Below, piece by piece: positions 1 through 5,354 of a stretch of DNA of 5,475 bases (within the stretch, counting starts at the first letter, position 1; each line of letters opens with the position of its first letter). The notes below the pieces were generated by a model. The model was given only the letters and a program-made list of their open reading frames with translations. It was not told the origin of the DNA and did not search any database. The position numbers were made by a program, and so were the translations under genes. The stretch covers positions 1 to 5,475 of the forward strand of contig DATMRF010000115.1 of the NCBI GenBank assembly GCA_035566435.1, read 5' to 3'. The DNA comes from DATMRF01 sp035566435 (GTDB lineage: Bacteria; Verrucomicrobiota; Verrucomicrobiia; Limisphaerales; UBA8199).

Positions 1-1303
1 CATACATCAGCGCGGCGGACGGGCCCAGGTTCAGATTGATGTGCAGATCGAATTCCTTCCGCGCGACCGCCCCGCAGAGTTCTCTAAACGCCGCCCGGGT
101 CGGTTGGCCGCGCCGCAGGCTCCACAAGACCTTGCGGCTGCCCGGCGCACTGTAGCCGATATCGACCTTCTCTTCCACGATCGTCGCCGCGCTGTAGCCC
201 AGGGCAGCGATGATCCGGCCCCAGTTCGGGTCGCCTCCATGCCAACTGGTCTTTACCAACGAACTGTTCGCAACCGCCCGCGCCGCGGCATCCGCCTCCG
301 CAAACGACCTGGCGCCGTTGACCCGGACGGTCACAAATCGCGAAACGCCCTCGCCATCCCGTACAATCATCTGGGCCAGTTTGAGGCATACGTGGCTCAG
401 CGCTGCCTGAAAGGCCTTAAAACCCTCGGACTTTTGATTGTTGATTGTTGATTTTTGATCGGAGCGCTCCCGACTTTGGACTTTGGACCTTGGACTTTGG
501 ACCTGGGACTGTCCATTCGCGAGGACGAGCACGGTATCGTTCGTGCTCATATCGCCATCGACCGTGATGCGATTGAAACTGTTGGCGACGGCCTCGTGCA
601 AGGCGGCCTGGAGCGCAGTGCCGCCGATGGCCGCATCGGTGGTGACAAAACAAAGCATAGTCGCGTGCAGCGGGCGCGCCGCCGGGCGGGCGCCGGTGGT
701 GCTCATGCCCGGTTGGATCATCCCGGCGCCTTTGCATATGCCACCGATCCGGATCACCTGACCTCCAGCCCTGAATTCAACCGCCACCTGTTTCGACCGC
801 GTGTCGCTTGTCATGATCGCCTCGGCGGCCTGGTTCGCGTGCGCCGCTGTCGACCCAAGCCCCACTGCCGCCTCGATGATCCCGGCGCGCACGTTGTGCA
901 TCGGCAAAACGACTCCGATCCGGCCGGTGGACCCGACCAGGGCCGAGCCTTTGGGAAGGTCCAGCGCCTGCTCCGTGAAGTTCACCATCTCGAGCGCATC
1001 TTTCATCCCCTGCTTCCCCGTGCAGGCGTTGGCGTTCCCGGAGTTGACCACGACGGCCCGCGCACCCCTTTTTTTTGTGCGGGCGACGCAAAGCTTAACC
1101 GGCGCGGCGCAAATCCGATTGGTCGTAAACATGCCGGCAACGGTCGCCGGCGCTTCGGACACGATGAGCGCCAAATCACGCTTCTGCCCCTTCTCCGAGC
1201 CCTTGCCCGTGCCCAGGCGCTTGATGTCGCAAAACACACCGGCTGCGCTAAAACCCCGAGGTGCGACAACCGAACCGCCAATTTCCTTGAACTTGATTTT
1301 CAT
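1..1303 (-). CDS. argJ: Glutamate N-acetyltransferase / ornithine acetyltransferase ArgJ (C-terminus cut by window edge)
   Basis: ArgJ moves the acetyl group from N-acetylornithine to glutamate (cyclic arginine pathway); bifunctional forms also use acetyl-CoA. It is cytoplasmic and self-cleaves into alpha and beta chains. I translated this frame from ATG 1303, since it has no stop inside the window. It starts MKIKFKEIGGSV and shows hallmark stretches: VVVNSGNANAC (about residues 87-97), GSTGRIGVVLP, KGAGMIQPGM, HATMLCFVTTDAAI, DGDMSTNDTVLVLANG and, near the C-terminus, HGGDPNWGRIIAALGY. The cleavage/nucleophile threonine is Thr215 (codon 661-659) in HATML. About 434 residues are visible and the usual last 15-20 are missing. 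Complete family members have roughly 400 residues, so this one is long because of two insertions: about 13 residues before HATML, and about 29 residues after VLVLANG encoded by heptamer repeats. The start lies 14 bp after the stop of the upstream esterase gene, suggesting co-transcription. Bifunctionality cannot be judged from sequence alone. Confidence 0.96.
   Translation of the reverse strand, partial: MKIKFKEIGGSVVAPRGFSAAGVFCDIKRLGTGKGSEKGQKRDLALIVSEAPATVAGMFTTNRICAAPVKLCVARTKKRGARAVVVNSGNANACTGKQGMKDALEMVNFTEQALDLPKGSALVGSTGRIGVVLPMHNVRAGIIEAAVGLGSTAAHANQAAEAIMTSDTRSKQVAVEFRAGGQVIRIGGICKGAGMIQPGMSTTGARPAARPLHATMLCFVTTDAAIGGTALQAALHEAVANSFNRITVDGDMSTNDTVLVLANGQSQVQSPRSKVQSRERSDQKSTINNQKSEGFKAFQAALSHVCLKLAQMIVRDGEGVSRFVTVRVNGARSFAEADAAARAVANSSLVKTSWHGGDPNWGRIIAALGYSAATIVEEKVDIGYSAPGSRKVLWSLRRGQPTRAAFRELCGAVARKEFDLHINLNLGPSAALMY
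434..460 (+). repeat. Heptamer tandem repeat (TTGATTG-type) inside argJ
   Basis: On the plus strand the unit TTGATTG occurs twice, followed by TTGATTT and a partial TTGATC, about 3.9 units with a strict 7-base period. It is AT-rich in a GC-rich gene. In the argJ frame (minus strand) it encodes the polar stretch DQKSTINNQK, which matches no ArgJ motif. Short heptamer arrays of this kind are normally intergenic; here one lies within a coding region. Confidence 0.88.
461..470. repeat. 10-bp perfect palindrome between the two heptamer arrays
   Basis: GGAGCGCTCC is fully self-complementary. It sits directly after the TTGATTG array (ends 460) and two bases before the ACTTTGG array (starts 473). 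Its position suggests that the two arrays and the palindrome arrived as one composite unit, which is inference. Confidence 0.7.
473..510 (+). repeat. Heptamer tandem repeat (ACTTTGG-type) inside argJ
   Basis: Five units with a 7-base period read ACTTTGG, ACTTTGG, ACCTTGG, ACTTTGG, ACCTGGG, followed by a partial ACT. In the argJ frame they encode a polar Ser/Gln/Lys/Arg-rich stretch (SQVQSPRSKVQS). It follows directly on the conserved VLVLANG of ArgJ and, with the neighbouring array, replaces what is usually a short loop. Confidence 0.9.
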
Positions 1304-1317
1304 CCGCAAATCCAAAA

Positions 1318-2637
1318 TTACTTTCCCCTCCCGAACTGTTTATCGGCGTAATCCATAAACACGCGCCAATCGTCCGCCGTCATCGAGTGTTTGCCTTCGC
1401 GGATATAGTAGCCGAGCCGGCTGTCCACCAGCTGCCGCAGCGGCGGCATCGCTTTGGCTCGCAGGCCATCCACCCCCAGAAACCTATAAGCCGGCTCGGC
1501 CGCCTTAAGCACCTCGAACTGGCCCGTCGGGTTCGACCACTGATCGCCTTCCGCCGCCGTGAACAGCACGGAGCGCGGCGCACACAAGGCCACCAGGCAA
1601 TTTTGGTCAAACGGCAACCGTTCCGGCCCTTCGTTGAATTGCTTGAACTCCGCGTTGAACCAGTGAGGAAAATGGTCGTTGATCGCCTTGACCGACTCGC
1701 CGACTTTCGCCCGGCTCGGGGCGGACCCACCGCACCCGGCCTGGTGTGGGAATCCGATCGCGATGCGTTCATCAAACGCGGTTGCCAGCAGCGCGGCTTT
1801 GCCGTTACGCGAATGTCCTACCGCAGCGATTCGATGCGCATCCACGTCCGTGTCGTTGACCAGGTAATCCACGCAACGGTGAAAACCCCAGGCCCACGCG
1901 GCGATGGTGCCGCGGTTGGCTGGGTTGTTCTTGGCTGAATCCCCGCCGGCCAGCCAGGCATAAATCCCTTCACTCATGTCCGCCCGGTCCGGATCGACGT
2001 CGCCGCTATAAAATGCCGCCAGCGCATACCCGCGCCGGACGATTTCCCCTAGCGGCCAATCCGCCGCCTGGCTTCCGCGGGAGGCCTCGGTCGCGCTGTT
2101 GTTGGTGCAACCTTGGCAGGAACCAGGGAGCCAGGTTCGCGCCAGCGGCACGCGCGGGTCGCCGGTCAGTGCGTGGTTCCCGCAAAAATTCATCGCCAGG
2201 AACACCGGCGCGGGACCGACGCGTTGATTCGGCACCACCAGCATCAGCTCGAGCCGCGGGGCCGGAGCCGGCCCGGTCTCGAGCGTGATGAGCTTGAGGG
2301 TCGCCTGTCCCTCCAGAAAATCCGCGTATTGGCCCAGCACCTTGGCACGAACCTCCTTAGGCGTGGGCGGGAGCGTCCCGTACATGTAATGCTGGAACAA
2401 CGCCGCCAGCTCGGGCCGGCGTTCCTTGAACCATTGCCGGCTCGATTTTACCCGCTCGCCGTCCATCATGGTCAGCGGGTCGGGCAGTCCCGGTTTGGCT
2501 GCCAACGCGCCGGCATCGGGAAAGGTGTAATGCACCGGCGAAGTCGAGCAAACCGCCGCCATTGCCGCGGTGGCAAGGATCCAGAAGAGAGAATGGAGGA
2601 TACAAGCAGGATCTCGCTGCGTCGTGCGCGTCCTCAT
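1318..2637 (-). CDS. Secreted CE15-like (glucuronoyl esterase-type) alpha/beta hydrolase
   Basis: This is probably an exported carbohydrate esterase. CE15 enzymes cleave ester bonds between glucuronic acid of xylan and lignin alcohols; many bacterial relatives are annotated as acetylxylan esterases. With ATG 2637 the protein has 439 residues. A basic start (MRTRTTQRD) and hydrophobic core (ILHSLFWILATAAMAAV, about 14-30) form a signal peptide. Family traits include an oxyanion-side FCGNHAL segment (about 151-157), GYALAAFYSGDVDPDR (203-218), the nucleophile elbow GHSRNGKAA with Ser276, the PHQAGCGG loop (297-304), ALCAPRSVL, DQWSNPTGQF (from Asp365) and the His417 loop EGKHSM. The place where fungal CE15 enzymes carry the catalytic Glu, 23 residues after the Ser, is Gln299 here. 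Asp365 is a candidate replacement acid. Alternative starts are ATG 2664 and TTG 2685; no strong ribosome site decides, and I chose the start giving the most ordinary signal peptide. argJ follows 14 bp downstream. The true substrate is unknown. Confidence 0.85.
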   Translation of the reverse strand: MRTRTTQRDPACILHSLFWILATAAMAAVCSTSPVHYTFPDAGALAAKPGLPDPLTMMDGERVKSSRQWFKERRPELAALFQHYMYGTLPPTPKEVRAKVLGQYADFLEGQATLKLITLETGPAPAPRLELMLVVPNQRVGPAPVFLAMNFCGNHALTGDPRVPLARTWLPGSCQGCTNNSATEASRGSQAADWPLGEIVRRGYALAAFYSGDVDPDRADMSEGIYAWLAGGDSAKNNPANRGTIAAWAWGFHRCVDYLVNDTDVDAHRIAAVGHSRNGKAALLATAFDERIAIGFPHQAGCGGSAPSRAKVGESVKAINDHFPHWFNAEFKQFNEGPERLPFDQNCLVALCAPRSVLFTAAEGDQWSNPTGQFEVLKAAEPAYRFLGVDGLRAKAMPPLRQLVDSRLGYYIREGKHSMTADDWRVFMDYADKQFGRGK

Positions 2638-3273
2638 AGGCTCAAAGGCTGTTCGTTTCGGCATTGCGAACCCCGAATACCGCAATCGGCTCGGCGGAAC
2701 AAATCAAATCTTGCCCTTCCGCATTCCAAAAAAACCGCTCTGGCCGGGAACAAACTGCCCTCCAGGCCCGTCTTATCCTTGGAATGAGCGCGCTTGGATT
2801 TGCCCCCACCTGGCCGGACATCGGCCTCTCCCCTCAACCTATGGGCAGAGTGGCTGGGTGGGGGCGCTTCGCGCTCAAGGCGGAATTCGGATTCCCCTTT
2901 GCCCGGCCCTGCCTGCCAAATCCTCGCACCCCACACAAGCGGGACCGGGTAAGGGGCCTCCGTCGATAAACTGCTTGCGGTCCGCAGTGGTTTGCCGGCA
3001 GGCATTGACCATAATGGCCGCCGGACGCTCGCTACCGCTCGGGTGTGTATTCAAGCCATACCAATCGCTCCTGCTTACGCCGGATAGAGGCGGGCGTGCC
3101 GAGTTCCTGTACATCTCGTACCAACCTCCACCGGCAGTGCCTTATTCAGCCTTCCTTTTTCCCATGCTGACATCAGACGGGGGAAGACTTTCATGACTTC
3201 GTCGCCTGGATAGGTGATGACCTTAACGGCGATGCAGCCTTGCACCTCGCTCCGGGCAGCTCCTTTTCATTAA
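2638..3273. other. Intergenic stretch without a convincing gene
   Basis: This stretch lies upstream of the esterase gene and should contain its promoter, but I see no clear -35/-10 pair. It holds two inverted repeats: CATTCCAA at 2722-2729 with its complement at 2779-2786, and GCCCCCACC at 2802-2810 with its complement at 2857-2865. The long open frames on both strands look like GC-rich shadows. The least bad candidate is a 56-codon minus-strand ORF at 3245-3075, starting with GTG four bases after GGAG. It contains VKVITYPGDEVMKVFPRLM, which I do not recognise. A second frame further down (about 3114-2875) could be a frameshifted continuation of a decayed gene. Nothing here is assigned. Confidence 0.45.
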
Positions 3274-3280
3274 CACCCCG

Positions 3281-3298
3281 ACCCCGCTTCAGCGGGGT
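3281..3298. repeat. Perfect 8-bp hairpin (ACCCCGCT-TC-AGCGGGGT)
   Basis: Two 8-base arms with a TC loop form a compact GC-rich palindrome with no T-tract after it, so it is not a classical terminator. It is the first of five palindromes in 300 bp and has the same arm-TC-arm layout as the one at 3322. Confidence 0.75.
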
Positions 3299-3321
3299 GT
3301 GGGTGCCGGGGATGGGGAAGG

Positions 3322-3337
3322 AACCGTTTCAACGGTT
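3322..3337. repeat. Perfect 7-bp hairpin (AACCGTT-TC-AACGGTT)
   Basis: Two 7-base arms surround a TC spacer. Four T residues end the right arm and run on (3336-3339), so weak terminator activity on the plus strand is conceivable. The readable cytochrome remnant begins right after it, so the palindrome marks the break point of that homology. Confidence 0.75.
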
Positions 3338-3339
3338 TT

Positions 3340-3465
3340 ATCCTCGCGACACTCCAAGGCAGCAAAATGCCGGGCTTTGGACCTGAAACTTTTTCGGACG
3401 AGGATATCGCGAATATCGTGGCTTACCTGAAAGAAATGGCGTCTGAAAAACCCCACACTAACTGA
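3340..3465 (+). pseudogene. 3'-terminal remnant of a c-type cytochrome gene
   Basis: In the plus frame ending at TGA 3463-3465 the translation reads ILATLQGSKMPGFGPETF and then SDEDIANIVAYLKEM, followed by a short tail. This matches the last third of class I cytochrome c domains: a loop with the axial Met ligand (the M of KMPGFG), then a C-terminal helix of the type LSDEEIADVVAYL. The haem-binding CXXCH part is absent: the frame is blocked at TAA 3271-3273, has no start codon before ATG 3367, and the sequence before 3340 is palindromic repeat. ATG 3367 alone would give 32 residues, too short to bind haem. The remnant is bracketed by palindromes, one ending at 3337 and one starting at 3467. 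I am fairly sure of the family resemblance and less sure how the rest was lost. Confidence 0.6.
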
Positions 3466-3466
3466 A

Positions 3467-3481
3467 AATCCCAACGGGATT
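3467..3481. repeat. Perfect 6-bp hairpin (AATCCC-AAC-GGGATT) followed by CATCA
   Basis: Two 6-base arms surround an AAC loop, starting one base after the stop codon of the cytochrome remnant. The sequence continues ACATCA (CATCA at 3483-3487). The same CATCA tag directly follows the hairpin at 3558-3575, which points to a shared repeat module. Confidence 0.75.
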
Positions 3482-3493
3482 ACATCAGACCAC

Positions 3494-3536
3494 CCCAGGG
3501 TCGCGACGCTCCGCAGTCTTGCGTCGCCACCCTGGG
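3494..3536. repeat. Long imperfect hairpin, 8 + 7 bp stem, 11-nt loop
   Basis: CCCAGGGT (3494-3501) pairs with ACCCTGGG (3529-3536). After one C/C mismatch, GCGACGC (3503-3509) pairs with GCGTCGC (3521-3527), leaving an 11-base loop. This is the strongest secondary structure in the window. No U-run follows on either side. Together with the preceding AATCCC hairpin it resembles REP-like intergenic palindromes. It could still act as a transcript end or stability element. Confidence 0.8.
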
Positions 3537-3557
3537 TTGAAGTCCCGTGATTCTCAC

Positions 3558-3575
3558 CAACCCTGAAAGCGGTTG
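3558..3575. repeat. Hairpin CAACC...GGTTG followed by CATCA
   Basis: CAACCCT (3558-3564) pairs with AG-c-GGTTG (ending 3575), with one bulged C and a GAA loop. CATCA follows at once (3576-3580), as after the hairpin at 3467. It closes the palindrome cluster. Confidence 0.6.
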
Positions 3576-3638
3576 CATCATTTGCCGGTGTTGGGAAGCC
3601 GTTTCACCCATCTGCCCTTCGATCCTTCGTGACGCGCT

Positions 3639-3749
3639 TGGAGGCGGCGGGAACTCCAGACCGTATTTCCTCCCAAACTCAATCACGCGCGGAATGTCCC
3701 GTTGCTGCTTCGGCTGCGCGTGCATTGCATATTGGCAGAAAGCAGTCAT
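3639..3749 (-). pseudogene. 3'-end remnant resembling a cupin-family protein
   Basis: In the minus frame from ATG 3749 the translation contains AQPKQQRDIPRVIEFGRKYG followed by LEFPPPPSA. Small cupin-fold proteins often end in this way, with a helix ending in a phrase like KYGIEFLPPP. The beta-barrel with the metal-binding histidines is missing: upstream the frame is closed by a TGA just beyond 3761 and the DNA becomes the glycosyltransferase gene. Downstream the frame runs on through the hairpin repeats to 3480, so any original stop seems lost. The proline-rich similarity is short and could be coincidental. This stretch also overlaps the upstream region of the glycosyltransferase gene and may contain its promoter. 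Confidence 0.33.
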
Positions 3750-3750
3750 C

Positions 3751-4935
3751 ATGCGCCGCAATCAACTGATGTGGGCGACTCTTATCTTCAGCGGGACGGC
3801 TGCGCTGTTCCTGGCCATGACCCTCGCGGCGCTGCGGCACTTGCGCTGGGCGCGGCGGTTGCCGTCGCTGGAAACGCTCGTGGCGCCGCATCGGTTCGCC
3901 TTGACGGCTGAGAGACTGCCACGCTGCTCCGTCGTCATCGCGGCGCGGGATGAAGAAGCCCGGATCGAACAGACGCTCCGTCATTTGCTCGCGCAACGCG
4001 GCGTCGAGACTGAGTTCATTATCGTGGATGATCGCTCCGCCGACCGCACCGCCGAAATCCTCCATCGGCTGGCGAATGAGGACGCTCGGGTGCGGGTAAA
4101 GCGGGTGGAGGTCCTGCCGGACGGCTGGCTCGGCAAGTGTCACGCCTGTCACCTCGGCGCGACCGCCGCCACGGGCGACTGGATTCTTTTTACGGATGCC
4201 GATTGCTGGTTAAAACCCGACGTGATCGCGCGAGCCGTTTGGCTCGCGGAACGCGATGGGGCCGATCACGTGACCCTGGCTCCCGGAACCGTCGTTAAAA
4301 GCCTGGGCACCCGTGCCTGGCATCTCCTCTTTCTGACCAGCCTGCTCAACTGGTTCGCCGGCGTAAATCGCGACCGGCCCAAATCGTACCTTGGCCTCGG
4401 TGCCTTCAACCTCGTCCGCGCCGCGGCCTATCGCCAATCCGGCGGCTACCAGGCCCTGCGCCTCACGGTGGTGGACGACGTCAAACTCGGGCTCCTCCTC
4501 CGCCGCGCGGGCAAGCGGACGCGCGGCTTCCTGGGCGTAGACGACGTGGTATGCCACTGGGGCACGACGGTCGGCAGCATGGTCAAAATCATGGAGAAGA
4601 ACTATTTTGCTATCACGGATTTTAGAGTTTGGGTGGTGATTGCGGGCAGCGCGTTCCTGATTCTCGTGTTCTCAATCATCGTCCTGGGGCTGATGACGCG
4701 GACGGCGGCAGGATTCGCCGCCGCCTTCTCGCCGCTGTCGCTGATCCTGCCGGCGGCAATCCTGGCGCGGCGACTGGGTTGGGCCTGGCCTTGCGCCATT
4801 TTCACGCCGCTCATGTTCCCCGTCTTCTGGTACGCGTTGCTCAACTCTACTTTCGTCACGCTCCGTCAGGGCGGCATCCGGTGGCGCGAAACCTTTTACC
4901 CGTTGGACATTTTGCGGGCAGGGAACGTCCGGTAA
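3751..4935 (+). CDS. Membrane-anchored family 2 glycosyltransferase
   Basis: The 394-residue protein is a processive-type or lipid-acting GT2 enzyme that probably moves a sugar from a nucleotide donor to a lipid or polymer acceptor at the inner face of the membrane. An N-terminal membrane anchor lies at about 8-28. The GT-A domain has CSVVIAARDEE (59-69), VDDRSADRT (92-100, nucleotide-binding acids), DGWLGKCHACHLGA (124-137), the metal-binding TDAD (148-151), GLGAFNLV (215-222) and VDDVKLG (241-247, candidate catalytic acid). About three membrane segments follow (roughly 292-314, 322-340, 346-367), then a cytoplasmic tail with RQGGIRWRETFYPLD (372-386). The organisation resembles CrtQ-like carotenoid and HpnB-like hopanoid glycosyltransferases, but nearby genes do not support either pathway. 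The frame is open upstream to 3547, but that part is unlike the family and overlaps repeats. ATG 3751 places the anchor at the N-terminus; ATG 3769 is possible. No strong ribosome site is visible. It appears monocistronic. Confidence 0.93.
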   Translation: MRRNQLMWATLIFSGTAALFLAMTLAALRHLRWARRLPSLETLVAPHRFALTAERLPRCSVVIAARDEEARIEQTLRHLLAQRGVETEFIIVDDRSADRTAEILHRLANEDARVRVKRVEVLPDGWLGKCHACHLGATAATGDWILFTDADCWLKPDVIARAVWLAERDGADHVTLAPGTVVKSLGTRAWHLLFLTSLLNWFAGVNRDRPKSYLGLGAFNLVRAAAYRQSGGYQALRLTVVDDVKLGLLLRRAGKRTRGFLGVDDVVCHWGTTVGSMVKIMEKNYFAITDFRVWVVIAGSAFLILVFSIIVLGLMTRTAAGFAAAFSPLSLILPAAILARRLGWAWPCAIFTPLMFPVFWYALLNSTFVTLRQGGIRWRETFYPLDILRAGNVR

Positions 4936-5132
4936 TGCCATCCGGCGGAAGACCTCGACGATGAGGGCTTATTTGGCGGGAACTGAATGACGGCGACCTC
5001 ATCATCTTTTTCCCCACCCGATGACGCAGGACCTCCGGCCGGCCGTGCGCTTCGGACAGTCGTTCACGGACCAGCACCTGACCCTCGACGTAACCCTGGC
5101 GCCAATGCCTTTCGGAAATTGTGAAGGTGAAT
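4936..5132. other. Intergenic stretch after the glycosyltransferase, no assignable gene
   Basis: There is no terminator hairpin directly after the TAA at 4933-4935. Between about 5021 and 5120 a plus frame (ATG 5021; LRPAVRFGQSF, LTLDVTLAP) and a minus frame (QVLVRERLSEAHGRPEVL) both keep high GC at third positions. Either could be a fragment of a former gene. The plus frame continues to 5338 only by reading straight through the inverted-repeat element at 5133-5272. I recognise neither peptide. Confidence 0.35.
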
Positions 5133-5272
5133 CCAGAACTCCTGACATAGGGCTTCTCGAAATGTCCGCTTTCAAAAGCCGACAGGTTTGGGTTCGCACC
5201 CGTGCTATGTTCGGAATCGCAAGATTGCCCGAAATTCGCGGAAATCCCGCCCTTTTATGTCAGGAGTTCTGG
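5133..5272. mobile_element. MITE-like element with 17-bp perfect terminal inverted repeats
   Basis: CCAGAACTCCTGACATA at 5133-5149 has its exact complement, TATGTCAGGAGTTCTGG, at 5256-5272, giving a 140-bp element. Both ends are flanked by AAT (5130-5132 and 5273-5275), a possible 3-bp target duplication, although the T/A next to the ends can also be read as one more pair of the repeat. The interior has no transposase and only a small hairpin (GGGT-TCGC-ACCC at 5190-5201). A non-autonomous element moved by a transposase elsewhere is the simplest reading. Alternatives are a remnant of a larger insertion sequence or a long regulatory stem. Confidence 0.6.
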
Positions 5273-5354
5273 AATCCCGAAGGAGGGTGTTACGAAATTC
5301 AAAATACAAAACGTGGATTATTGGGCTTTTTTGGATAGTTTTTAGAAAGGCACC
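5273..5354. other. Short AT-rich spacer
   Basis: The spacer has AAAATACAAAA-type sequence and a T-rich stretch around 5325-5344. It lies just downstream of the possible minus-strand gene that ends at 5355. On the minus strand I see A-runs but no hairpin followed by a T-run, so no terminator is called. Confidence 0.3.

Noticed and set aside
461..510. Heptamer arrays as a CRISPR or phage attachment site
   Set aside because: The unit is 7 bases without spacers, and there is no integrase or tRNA nearby. A simple-sequence tandem repeat explains it.
455..1351. 298-codon plus-strand open frame opposite argJ
   Set aside because: It lies antisense to argJ, whose motifs are unmistakable. Its translation is rich in Arg, His, Pro and Gly without domains, typical of a shadow frame in GC-rich DNA.
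2113..2787. 224-codon plus-strand open frame opposite the esterase N-terminal half
   Set aside because: It is antisense to the conserved esterase sequence and has a basic, low-information composition. The real signal peptide and CE15 motifs are on the minus strand.
2570..3196. 208-codon plus-strand open frame across the gene-free zone
   Set aside because: It starts inside the antisense of the esterase signal peptide and shows no recognisable domain. It contains the antisense of intergenic inverted repeats.
2960..3270. Riboswitch or group II intron remnant
   Set aside because: I looked for cobalamin-box and intron domain V-like patterns in this stretch and found only isolated short resemblances, not enough to support a call.
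3494..3536. Hairpin as a rho-independent terminator
   Set aside because: No run of T follows the stem on either strand, and no intact gene ends at it. It fits better with the palindrome cluster.
3547..3750. N-terminal extension of the glycosyltransferase frame
   Set aside because: The 68 extra residues include the hairpin repeat and the antisense of the cupin-like remnant and are unlike any glycosyltransferase N-terminus. ATG 3751 puts the membrane anchor where the family has it.
5021..5338. 105-codon plus-strand ORF as an intact gene
   Set aside because: It reads through both terminal repeats of the miniature element and its composition changes abruptly there. The translation has no recognisable domain.
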